Part shown: positions 1 through 5,113 of the stretch, in pieces
Layout of the letters: the number at the start of each line of letters is the position of its first letter
Numbering within the stretch: the stretch's first letter is position 1
Origin: Acidobacteriota bacterium
Lineage (GTDB): Bacteria; Acidobacteriota; Holophagae; Thermotomaculales; Thermotomaculaceae
Direction: 5' to 3'
Length of the DNA: 5,113 nt
Assembly: GCA_003650445.1 (NCBI GenBank)
Contig: QMQE01000175.1
Coordinates: 1 to 5,113, forward strand
Position numbers and translations under genes: made by a program
The notes under the pieces: model-generated
The model's input: the letters and a program-made list of their open reading frames with translations, nothing else
Database searches by the model: none
Told to the model about the DNA's origin: nothing

Positions 1-1859
1 AAGTTGTCTGTTCCCAGAGTATCAGTGCCGAAAGTTTCATTGAACACTTCAAAATAATCGATGTCCGGGTAAGTGGAAACAACGTCCCGGACATAGGACT
101 GGAGACGGCTGACGTTTTCCGGATTGCCCATGTCAATGGGATCATCCGGTTCACCGATGCCATTCCATTTTGCTTTGAATCCGACCAGTGTGGGCATCAC
201 GGTAAAGCCCTGACGGTTGCGGAAGAAACTTTCCCTGGCTGCGGCATTTTCAGGAATCCATTCACTGTAAAACACATCCCGATTCTGCAGATGCCGGGCC
301 GCGATACGATAGGGCTGTCCGGAAGACCACCATGCGAATTCATTCTGCAGTTCTTCCTGTGTTGGTACTGAAATGCCGGGAAGTTCACCGAATTTCGGAG
401 AATTGACGCCGAATTTCGGGAGGGAAGACACGCCTTTCACCGGCCCGAATTTCCGGTTCGCGTTCAACGGCATGATTTCATAGCCCCCGAGAAGGCGTCT
501 TGGCGTCACATTGTCATCTCCGAACACGATAATTCCCGTAATTGACCCCGGTTCCGAGGATTGGATCCGCACGCTTCCCCCTGCGGCGAGGTTTTCCCGG
601 GAAAAAAAACTGCGGAGGAGATCCACTTTTTTCTCAAAAGGGCCGAGATTGAAATCCGCCGATTCCAATAGATTTCCCTCCGGGTTCCGCAAGTTCATGG
701 TGACGGTGACGGGGAGAGACAGGGCATTGACAACAGCGATACCGGTCCATTCGTTGCTTCCTTCCATGACATAGGGGGCAATGCCGGTTTCAAAGGGTTC
801 CGCCGTTGCCCGGATTCCTTCCATGTAGTCGGCTTTGCTTATGTCGTTGCCACCGAAAAGCTCAAATCCGGTCAGCGGGAGGTCTCCGTACACGTCCAGC
901 CAGGCGGTACCGTCTGGAATGGCTTCCGGCAATGCCGGAGCCGCGGTATTTTCACCGGCAAAAAGTAGTACAAGCCGCTTTAACGGGTCAATTTTTGTAT
1001 GCTGGGTCTGGAGAACATTTCCCGATTCATCTATGAAGCGGAGCATGACCCGGTTCGCGGTTGAATTGGGATTGCCCACCACCAGGCCGGTCCAGTAAAG
1101 GGTTTTGCTGTAGGCGATATGAGGGAAAATCAGCCTGGTATTGGTAAATGAGGTGGCGGGGAGGATCGCGAAGGTTTTTTTGCTGTCCCAGTTTCCGAAA
1201 CTTTCAAACCCTGAAATCGCGGTTCCCGCTGTTCCGGAAATAGAAACCAGCGCCACATTATCCGGTATGGTTCCGGGGTAAATTTCTCCCAGTTCAAAAT
1301 CTTTTACCTGCCCCGCGGACAGAGAAGCAAGGGAGATGTTTCCTTCGTTGTCGGCCCAGTTCAGTTCGCTGTCTGTCTGGCTGAAGATGGAAAAAGCGGT
1401 GAAAAATTGATCCCGTTCCGGGGCAATGTGATTGATCCACATGCCGGCTGCGGGGCCCACGTCCGGCGGCCATACCGCGGCAATTCTGTCTCCGCTCTCG
1501 TCCGCCTCCACAAGAAGGCAGAGAATGCCGTTTCCCTTCACGGTAACACGGGCCGGGGCGACTGCTTCTTCTTGACTCACAAGTGCCGGTAAATTTACCC
1601 GGTTTGTGGCCCCTGCCGGCAGTGTTCCGGTGGCATAACCCAGCTTATCTCCATCTGAATCATAAACTTCTACTGCAAAATCCGTATTTTCCCTGCTTGC
1701 GTTGTACAAAACAATGGTGGAATCCGGAATTGTCATGACGGCGGGTTTCCCATTGTCCCCTTTGTTCCAGAGTGAAACAAGGGGGAAATCAATGCGCTGT
1801 TCCGCTGTTCCCGTCAGGGCCCAGAAAAAAAGGAGAATCAGAATTGCCAACCGTTTCAT
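1..1859 (-). CDS. Exported repeat protein with C-terminal glycosidase-like (clan GH-A) domain, partial
   Basis: Continuous frame of 619 codons from the ATG at 1859 to the left edge, with no stop; the 3' end is missing. The start is supported by GGGAGG five bases upstream and by a classic signal peptide: Lys2-Arg3, a hydrophobic core at about residues 4-15, and probable cleavage after Ala19 (TGTA|EQ). Residues 25-450 contain four diverged repeats, each with a WTG-like strand, a 'hydrophobic-hydrophobic-N-x' turn, a 'D/E-x-x-G-x-x-L' hairpin and a closing 'G-[FI]-x-x-F-G' strand. A linker (about 451-499) carries three KFG motifs. From about residue 500 the sequence resembles the first half of a TIM barrel: a strand GFTVMPTLVG (551-560), then a helix and strand ending DYFEVFNET, where Asn607-Glu608 fits the acid/base motif of clan GH-A glycosidases. 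Inference: a secreted or surface polysaccharide-acting enzyme or adhesin. The substrate cannot be told, and the nucleophile Glu would lie outside the window. The gene is divergent from the plus-strand unit. Confidence is high for an exported gene, moderate for the glycosidase call. Confidence 0.8.
   Translation of the reverse strand, partial: MKRLAILILLFFWALTGTAEQRIDFPLVSLWNKGDNGKPAVMTIPDSTIVLYNASRENTDFAVEVYDSDGDKLGYATGTLPAGATNRVNLPALVSQEEAVAPARVTVKGNGILCLLVEADESGDRIAAVWPPDVGPAAGMWINHIAPERDQFFTAFSIFSQTDSELNWADNEGNISLASLSAGQVKDFELGEIYPGTIPDNVALVSISGTAGTAISGFESFGNWDSKKTFAILPATSFTNTRLIFPHIAYSKTLYWTGLVVGNPNSTANRVMLRFIDESGNVLQTQHTKIDPLKRLVLLFAGENTAAPALPEAIPDGTAWLDVYGDLPLTGFELFGGNDISKADYMEGIRATAEPFETGIAPYVMEGSNEWTGIAVVNALSLPVTVTMNLRNPEGNLLESADFNLGPFEKKVDLLRSFFSRENLAAGGSVRIQSSEPGSITGIIVFGDDNVTPRRLLGGYEIMPLNANRKFGPVKGVSSLPKFGVNSPKFGELPGISVPTQEELQNEFAWWSSGQPYRIAARHLQNRDVFYSEWIPENAAARESFFRNRQGFTVMPTLVGFKAKWNGIGEPDDPIDMGNPENVSRLQSYVRDVVSTYPDIDYFEVFNETFGTDTLGTDN
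3..362 (-). other. Start of a TIM-barrel glycosidase-like domain (clan GH-A type), truncated by window edge
   Basis: This covers residues 500-619 of the exported protein. The strand GFTVMPTLVG (551-560) is followed by a W-x-G loop and a helix with PENVSRLQSYVRDVV (580-594). The next strand, YFEVFNET (602-609), ends in the Asn-Glu pair (codons at 36-41) expected at the end of barrel strand 4 in families such as GH39, GH5 and GH10. The family cannot be chosen from this half alone. The spacing from the linker to the NE motif, about 108 residues, is short for a full GH39 or GH5 N-terminal half, so a reduced or inactive barrel is possible. Confidence 0.5.
388..456. repeat. Three short near-palindromic repeats encoding KFG motifs in the linker
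   Basis: CCGAATTTCGG occurs at 388-398 and 409-419, exactly 21 bp (seven codons) apart. A variant with one added base, CCGAATTTCCGG, lies at 445-456. Each is close to its own reverse complement. On the coding (minus) strand they give PKFG (488-491), PKFG (481-484) and RKFG (469-472) in the linker between the repeat region and the glycosidase-like domain. The function is unknown; this is most simply a short duplicated linker unit. Confidence 0.55.
510..1787 (-). repeat. Four tandem diverged protein repeats (about 85-105 residues each)
   Basis: Within the exported protein, approximate repeat units are residues 25-130, 140-224, 234-338 and 355-450. The last two align best by eye: YWTGLVVGNPNS at 255-266 matches EWTGIAVVNALS at 370-381, followed by FIDESGNVL (275-283) against LRNPEGNLL (390-398), then DPLKRLVLLF (291-300) against GPFEKKVDLL (406-415), and finally GFELFGGND (331-339) against GIIVFGDDN (442-450). 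The second unit ends similarly with GFESFGNWD (217-225). The first unit is the most diverged. Repeats of this general look are known from exported proteins of Deltaproteobacteria and related phyla; the beta-sandwich fold is inferred, not shown. The repeats are diverged at DNA level, so this is old duplication rather than a recombination-active array. Confidence 0.6.
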
Positions 1860-1863
1860 CGCA

Positions 1864-1870
1864 CCCTCCC
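1864..1870 (-). promoter_or_regulatory. Ribosome binding site of the minus-strand exported protein gene
   Basis: The minus strand reads GGGAGGG four bases before the ATG at 1859 (the GGGAGG core is five bases away). This is a strong Shine-Dalgarno match that fixes the start codon ahead of the signal peptide. Confidence 0.8.
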
Positions 1871-1889
1871 GGTTTATTGATTTGTATAA

Positions 1890-1918
1890 AATATAAAAAT
1901 TCGCAGGAATTTGCGCAA
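1890..1918 (-). promoter_or_regulatory. Candidate sigma70-type promoter for the minus-strand gene
   Basis: On the minus strand, TTGCGC (1918-1913; 4 of 6 to TTGACA) is separated by exactly 17 bp from TATATT (1895-1890; 5 of 6 to TATAAT). It would start transcription near 1883, giving a leader of about 24 nt that contains the ribosome binding site. The spacing and position are good, but the region is AT-rich and such matches also occur by chance. Confidence 0.5.
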
Positions 1919-1920
1919 GG

Positions 1921-1946
1921 ACTGTTTCGTAAAAAATTGTAACAGT
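1921..1946. promoter_or_regulatory. Inverted repeat in the divergent intergenic region, possible operator
   Basis: ACTGTT (1921-1926) and AACAGT (1941-1946) are perfect 6-bp inverted arms around a 14-bp AT-rich centre. The element lies immediately upstream of the minus-strand -35 candidate and between the two divergent promoter candidates, where a regulator could act on either gene. It could also be chance: six-base arms are short, and no second copy was seen. Confidence 0.3.
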
Positions 1947-1992
1947 TTCCCCCGTAATTCTGTGGGGATAATCTGATTCGTTCTCTTCGATT

Positions 1993-2021
1993 TTGACAAG
2001 GCGGGGCTTTAGTGGTAATTG
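1993..2021 (+). promoter_or_regulatory. Candidate promoter for the plus-strand unit
   Basis: A perfect -35 hexamer TTGACA (1993-1998) is followed after 17 bp by TAATTG (2016-2021). That -10 is weak (2 of 6), but it is preceded by TGG, an extended -10 element. Transcription would start near 2028, just before the GGAGGT ribosome binding site at 2040, which fits translation from 2053 better than from the ATG at 2038. Confidence 0.4.
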
Positions 2022-2039
2022 TGGATAAAGTGAAATTAT

Positions 2040-2045
2040 GGAGGT
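2040..2045 (+). promoter_or_regulatory. Ribosome binding site that sets the PLD-family start at 2053
   Basis: GGAGGT lies seven bases before the ATG at 2053. It overlaps the in-frame ATG at 2038 and so cannot serve that codon. The sequence before 2038 has no comparable Shine-Dalgarno motif. Starting at 2053 also gives a cleaner signal peptide. Confidence 0.8.
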
Positions 2046-2052
2046 AAAGCAG

Positions 2053-3258
2053 ATGCTGAGAGATTTATACGGAAAATCCCGGAAATTCCGGATACTGTTC
2101 ATCCTGCTGTTCTGGCTTGCCGGTATCCCGATATTGCGGGCGGCGGCTCCGGTAACGGTGGTTACCACCATTCCGGTGGAAACCACATTGAACCGGAAAA
2201 TTACACCCGCTGCCGCGGCGGTGTGGGTCAACATGATTAACAATGCCAAAAAAACATTGGATTTCGGAGAGTTTTATCTCACCGGCGGCAATAAACCGCC
2301 GTTGAAACAGGTAGTCAAAGCAATTTCCCGGGCAAAAAAGCGGGGGGTTCGGGTTCGGATTCTCACCGATAGGAAGATGCAGAAAAATTCGGCTGCCCTC
2401 ATTGCCCGGTTTCGAAAAGCAGGCATTGCGGTAAAAATCTTTGATTGGGGAAAGTTCACCGGTGGGGTGCTCCACGCCAAATATTTTGTTGTAGATGGAA
2501 AGTCTGCCTATGTTGGGAGCCAGAATTTTGACTGGCGCTCATTGAAGCACATCCACGAAACCGGGGTCAAAGTGACAGACCCGGCTGTGGTGAAAGGAAT
2601 TTCGGAAATTTTCAATGCGGATTGGTCGTTTTCAACCGGGCATCCCGGGGCATATCGAAAAATGAGTACATTAAAACCGCTGAAATTTTCCCCTGCCTGC
2701 AGGCTGGTGGCCAGCCCGGGGAAATTTAACCCGCCGGGGGTGAGTGCGGCGCTTCCGGAACTGCTGGGCCTTATCGGAAAAGCGAAGAAGAAAATTACCA
2801 TTCAGCTTCTCAACTACTCCACCTACCGCCACCATTCCCAAAAACGCTTTTTCGATATCGACCGGGCGCTTCGGGCTGCTGCAAAACGCGGCGTTCGGAT
2901 TCAGATGATGGTGTCAAACTGGAATAAACGCAAACCCGCGGTCCGGGACGTACAGTCCCTTGCCGCCGTTCCCGGAATCACTGTGAAATTTGTGACCATT
3001 CCCTCTTCAAAGGAAGGGTTTATCCCCTATGCCAGAGTCATTCATTCAAAAGTAATGCGGGTGGACAGCGATATCTGCTGGGTTGGAACCAGCAACTGGG
3101 CCTACGATTATTTCTATGCTTCCCGGAACCTTGAGCTTGTTATTCGGAACCGGAAAATCGCAAACACACTGGACATGCTGTTTTCCAACCTATGGAACAG
3201 TGCTTACGCGGTAAAAGCAAATCCGAAAACCCACTACAAACCGCCCCGGATTCATTGA
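2053..3258 (+). CDS. Exported phospholipase D-superfamily protein, PLD3/PLD4-like, two HKD motifs
   Basis: The protein has 401 residues counted from the ATG at 2053 (an in-frame ATG at 2038 is less likely). The signal peptide has a basic start (Arg3, Lys8, Arg10, Lys11, Arg13), a hydrophobic core at about 14-28 and probable cleavage after Ala32. There are two complete PLD catalytic motifs: His141-x-Lys143-x4-Asp148 with GSQN (155-158), and His331-x-Lys333-x4-Asp338 with GTSN (345-348). The superfamily pairs the two histidines for phosphodiester hydrolysis or transfer through a phosphohistidine intermediate. Flanking motifs DWRSL (160-164), IPYAR (324-328), GTSNW (345-349) and the late WNS (381-383) recall animal PLD3/PLD4 (lysosomal 5' exonucleases) and poxvirus K4 proteins more than cardiolipin synthase or Nuc. 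Inference: a periplasmic or secreted nuclease or phospholipase; the substrate is unknown. The next gene begins 31 nt later with no terminator between, so co-transcription is possible, but a link with selenium metabolism is not evident. Confidence 0.88.
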   Translation: MLRDLYGKSRKFRILFILLFWLAGIPILRAAAPVTVVTTIPVETTLNRKITPAAAAVWVNMINNAKKTLDFGEFYLTGGNKPPLKQVVKAISRAKKRGVRVRILTDRKMQKNSAALIARFRKAGIAVKIFDWGKFTGGVLHAKYFVVDGKSAYVGSQNFDWRSLKHIHETGVKVTDPAVVKGISEIFNADWSFSTGHPGAYRKMSTLKPLKFSPACRLVASPGKFNPPGVSAALPELLGLIGKAKKKITIQLLNYSTYRHHSQKRFFDIDRALRAAAKRGVRIQMMVSNWNKRKPAVRDVQSLAAVPGITVKFVTIPSSKEGFIPYARVIHSKVMRVDSDICWVGTSNWAYDYFYASRNLELVIRNRKIANTLDMLFSNLWNSAYAVKANPKTHYKPPRIH

Positions 3259-3276
3259 CATCGGGGGAATCTGAAA

Positions 3277-3283
3277 AAAGGAG
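3277..3283 (+). promoter_or_regulatory. Ribosome binding site of the FMN reductase gene
   Basis: AAAGGAG is located six bases before the ATG at 3290. This is a strong Shine-Dalgarno match in the 31-nt gap after the PLD-family stop codon. The gap is too short for an obvious terminator and none is visible. Confidence 0.8.
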
Positions 3284-3289
3284 AAAGCC

Positions 3290-3871
3290 ATGGCCCGTGA
3301 AATTCATTTTCTGGCATTCAGCGGCAGTACAAGGGCGGATTCTTTCAACCGGATGCTGCTGTCCCATGCCATTCGGGGGGCGTCGCTTCGGGGCGCCAGC
3401 GTGATAGAAATTCATTTGAACTATTTCCCTATGCCCCTCTACGATGGAGACCTGGAAGCGGCGGAGGGCATCCCTGAATCTGCAATCCGGCTGAAGGCGC
3501 TATTTGCCGGGGCGGATGGGTTTCTCATTGCCTCGCCGGAATACAACGGCTTCTTTTCAGGGATACTGAAAAACACCCTTGACTGGTTGTCACGTCCGGT
3601 GGCTGGGGACAGTGCGCCGACACCTTTCAGGGGTAAAGTGGCGGCGATTATGGCGGCGTCTCCCGGTGGTCTGGGCGGTGCCCGGGGGTTGATACAGCTG
3701 AGAGCGCTGTTGTCCAACCTCCAGGTGACGGTCATCCCGGAACAGCTGACAATTCCAAATGCCCACAAGGTATTTTCCCCGGAAGGGAAGCTGATGGACA
3801 AGCAGTTTGAGGCAAAGGCAAGGCTGCTGGGCGCGGCGCTGACGGCATTTGCGGAAAAGCTCCGGGGATAA
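3290..3871 (+). CDS. NAD(P)H-dependent FMN reductase family flavoprotein
   Basis: The protein is complete at 193 residues, typical for the FMN_red family of flavodoxin-like NAD(P)H:FMN, quinone, chromate or azo-dye reductases. The phosphate-binding loop follows the first strand: GSTRADSFN at 12-20 matches the family's G-S-x-R-x-x-S-x-N signature for FMN phosphate. The second signature, SPEYN (82-86) followed by GFFSGILKNTLDWLSRP (87-103), forms the isoalloxazine-contacting loop and helix. A third loop, ASPGGLGGARGL (123-134), fits the strand-4 flavin-binding region. No signal peptide is present, so it is cytoplasmic. The start has a strong ribosome binding site, and the stop lies 8 nt before the next gene, implying an operon with the desulfurase-SelD fusion. 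A role in supplying reductant for selenium or sulfur handling is plausible but inferred only from position. The exact electron acceptor cannot be read from sequence. Confidence 0.88.
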   Translation: MAREIHFLAFSGSTRADSFNRMLLSHAIRGASLRGASVIEIHLNYFPMPLYDGDLEAAEGIPESAIRLKALFAGADGFLIASPEYNGFFSGILKNTLDWLSRPVAGDSAPTPFRGKVAAIMAASPGGLGGARGLIQLRALLSNLQVTVIPEQLTIPNAHKVFSPEGKLMDKQFEAKARLLGAALTAFAEKLRG

Positions 3872-3879
3872 GTGGAAAC

Positions 3880-5113
3880 ATGAAAAAAGCACCGATTTAT
3901 CTGGATTACAATGCCACCACTCCCATTGACCCGGCTGTGGCGGCGGCAATGCGCCCCTTCCTTGACAGCGTATTCGGAAACCCGTCCAGCTCCCATTCTT
4001 TCGGGCTGGAAGCAAAAAAGGCGGTGGAAACGGCAAGGCGGCAGGTGGCGAAGCTCCTGGAGTGCCGGCCGGACGAAGTGGTGTTTACCAGCGGCGGTTC
4101 CGAATCCAACAACTATGCCATCAAAGGAGTGGCGTTCGCGTACCGGGAGAAGGGAAACCATATCATCACCTCGGCGGTGGAACATCCGGCGGTTCTGGAA
4201 GTCTGCCGATTTCTGGAGAAAAACGGGTTTTCCCTGACAATTGTACCGGTGGACGAAACGGGGCTGGTTTCCCCGGCAGACATTGAAGCCGCCATTACCC
4301 CCCAGACCATACTCATCACAATCATGACGGCAAACAACGAAGTGGGCACTATACAGCCTATTTCGGAAATTGCCGCACTGGCCCGGAAACGGGGCATCCT
4401 GATGCACAGCGACGCGGCTCAGGCGGTGGGGAAAATCCCGGTCCGGGTGGATGAGCTGGGTGTAGACCTTCTGTCTGTGGCGGGGCACAAATTTTACGGG
4501 CCAAAGGGAATCGGGGCCTTGTACATCCGAAGCGGTGTGAAACTGGAAAAATTGGTTCACGGGGCAGACCACGAACGGGGGTGGCGTGCCGGAACGGAAA
4601 ACATCCTGGAAATTGCCGGGCTGGGAAAAGCCTGTGAGCTGGCACTGGACCGCCTTGATAAAGACATGGCGCATTCCGCGGCACTCCGGGACCGGCTGGA
4701 ACACAAATTGAAACAGGAAATCCCGGATTGCCGGGTAAACGGACATAGGGAAAAACGCCTGCCCAACACCCTGAGCATCTCTTTTCGGGGGGTGGAAGCC
4801 AACACCCTTCTTTCGGAATTAAAGGGGGTTGCAGCGTCTGCCGGGGCGGCGTGCCATACCGACCGGGTGGACGTGTCCTCGGTGCTGGAAGCCATGAAAG
4901 TACCGGTGGAATACGCCATGGGAACGGTTCGGTTTTCCACCGGCCGGATGACATCTGAAGGGGAAATTGACCGGGCGGCAGCAGAAATAGTGACAGCTGT
5001 ACAGCGGCTTCAGCCGGACAGAGCCTCCGTCGCCGCAAATCCCATTTTGGGTGAAACGGTAAAGCTGACCCGGTTTACCCGGGGAATGGGCTGTGCCTGC
5101 AAAATTCAACCTC
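3880..5113 (+). CDS. selD: Cysteine desulfurase (NifS/IscS type) fused to selenophosphate synthetase (SelD), 3' partial
   Basis: There are 411 visible codons with no stop; the 3' part lies beyond the right edge. Residues 1 to about 376 form a complete class V aminotransferase-fold cysteine desulfurase, which uses PLP to take sulfur from cysteine or selenium from selenocysteine as an enzyme-bound per(seleno)sulfide. Visible landmarks are LDYNATTP (8-15), TSGGSESNN (70-78), His102 stacking on PLP, the ANNEVGTIQP loop (151-160), Asp178, Lys204 in AGHKFYGPKG as the Schiff-base lysine, ERGWRAGTEN (232-241), and Cys325 in SAGAACH as the catalytic-loop cysteine. After a linker (about 377-393) the frame enters VKLTRFTRGMGCACKIQP (394-411). 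This matches the SelD N-terminus, with Cys405 and Lys408 at the places of E. coli SelD Cys17 and Lys20. SelD makes selenophosphate from selenide and ATP. The start has a weak ribosome binding site and sits 8 nt after the flavoprotein stop, suggesting translational coupling. Inference: selenide is passed directly from desulfurase to synthetase. Only about 18 SelD residues are visible. Confidence 0.9.
   Translation, partial: MKKAPIYLDYNATTPIDPAVAAAMRPFLDSVFGNPSSSHSFGLEAKKAVETARRQVAKLLECRPDEVVFTSGGSESNNYAIKGVAFAYREKGNHIITSAVEHPAVLEVCRFLEKNGFSLTIVPVDETGLVSPADIEAAITPQTILITIMTANNEVGTIQPISEIAALARKRGILMHSDAAQAVGKIPVRVDELGVDLLSVAGHKFYGPKGIGALYIRSGVKLEKLVHGADHERGWRAGTENILEIAGLGKACELALDRLDKDMAHSAALRDRLEHKLKQEIPDCRVNGHREKRLPNTLSISFRGVEANTLLSELKGVAASAGAACHTDRVDVSSVLEAMKVPVEYAMGTVRFSTGRMTSEGEIDRAAAEIVTAVQRLQPDRASVAANPILGETVKLTRFTRGMGCACKIQP
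5059..5113 (+). other. N-terminal SelD segment with Cys-type active site
   Basis: Residues 394-411 of the fusion protein correspond to the N-terminal glycine-rich active-site segment of selenophosphate synthetase. The catalytic position is TGT (5092-5094, Cys405), not the TGA of Sec-containing SelD proteins, so its synthesis does not itself need selenocysteine. No separate start was seen for SelD: the only nearby ATG (5086) lies inside the motif, and neither it nor the TTG at 5047 has a Shine-Dalgarno sequence. This supports a true fusion over an adjacent gene. Confidence 0.85.

Noticed and set aside
511..1098. Several plus-strand open frames of 76-87 codons
   Set aside because: All lie antisense inside the continuous minus-strand exported-protein frame and have no family resemblance or convincing ribosome binding sites.
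1961..1972. GATAAT as a second -10 element on the plus strand
   Set aside because: No acceptable -35 lies 16-18 bp upstream and there is no extended -10 TG, so the TTGACA-based candidate further right is preferred.
2065..2801. Minus-strand open frames of 68-136 codons
   Set aside because: They are antisense to the PLD-family gene, whose motifs are intact in the plus frame.
3256..3290. Possible selenocysteine readthrough of the TGA ending the PLD-family gene, given the selenium gene nearby
   Set aside because: The C-terminus is complete for the family, no stem-loop resembling a bacterial SECIS is evident after the TGA, and a normal ribosome binding site and start follow.
3439..4746. A 435-codon open frame on the minus strand
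   Set aside because: It lies antisense to the well-supported flavoprotein and desulfurase genes, has a low-complexity composition rich in Pro, Arg, Cys and His with no recognisable domain, and reflects third-position G+C bias of the real genes.
4358..5038. A 226-codon Pro/Arg-rich open frame on the minus strand
   Set aside because: It is antisense to the conserved desulfurase domain and its composition is typical of a shadow frame.
2053..5113. The PLD-family protein as part of the selenium system
   Set aside because: It is exported while the selenium enzymes are cytoplasmic, and only gene proximity links them. Co-transcription is possible but a shared function is unsupported.

Overview
The window is a bacterial chromosomal segment of moderate G+C with tightly packed genes. 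It holds two divergent transcription units on either side of a 193-bp AT-richer intergenic region (1860-2052). The left unit, on the minus strand, is one long exported protein gene that starts at 1859 and runs off the left edge. The right unit, on the plus strand, has three genes in close order: an exported phospholipase D-superfamily protein (2053-3258), an NAD(P)H-dependent FMN reductase-type flavoprotein (3290-3871), and a cysteine desulfurase (3880 to the right edge). The desulfurase reading frame continues without a stop into the N-terminus of selenophosphate synthetase (SelD).

The minus-strand gene has no in-frame stop over its 619 visible codons. After a signal peptide it shows four diverged repeats of roughly 85-105 residues, probably beta-sandwiches. 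These are followed by a linker with three KFG motifs and then by what looks like the first half of a clan GH-A TIM-barrel glycosidase, ending near an Asn-Glu acid/base motif. It is most likely a surface or secreted carbohydrate-active protein.

The main discovery candidate is the 3' gene. A complete NifS/IscS-type desulfurase (PLP Lys204, catalytic-loop Cys325) is joined through a short linker to SelD-type sequence with a GMGCACK active-site motif. A single polypeptide that releases selenium (or sulfur) from an amino acid and carries the start of a selenophosphate synthetase suggests direct selenide hand-over. The flavoprotein gene only 8 nt upstream probably belongs to the same transcript. 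The PLD-family protein is also notable: its motifs resemble animal PLD3/PLD4 and poxvirus K4-type proteins more than typical bacterial cardiolipin synthases.

The organism is probably a Gram-negative, selenium-using, likely anaerobic bacterium. The repeat architecture of the left gene recalls exported proteins of Desulfobacterota-like (deltaproteobacterial) or related lineages. This assignment is tentative because no rRNA or other marker gene is present. No tRNA, rRNA, CRISPR array, insertion sequence or convincing terminator was seen.
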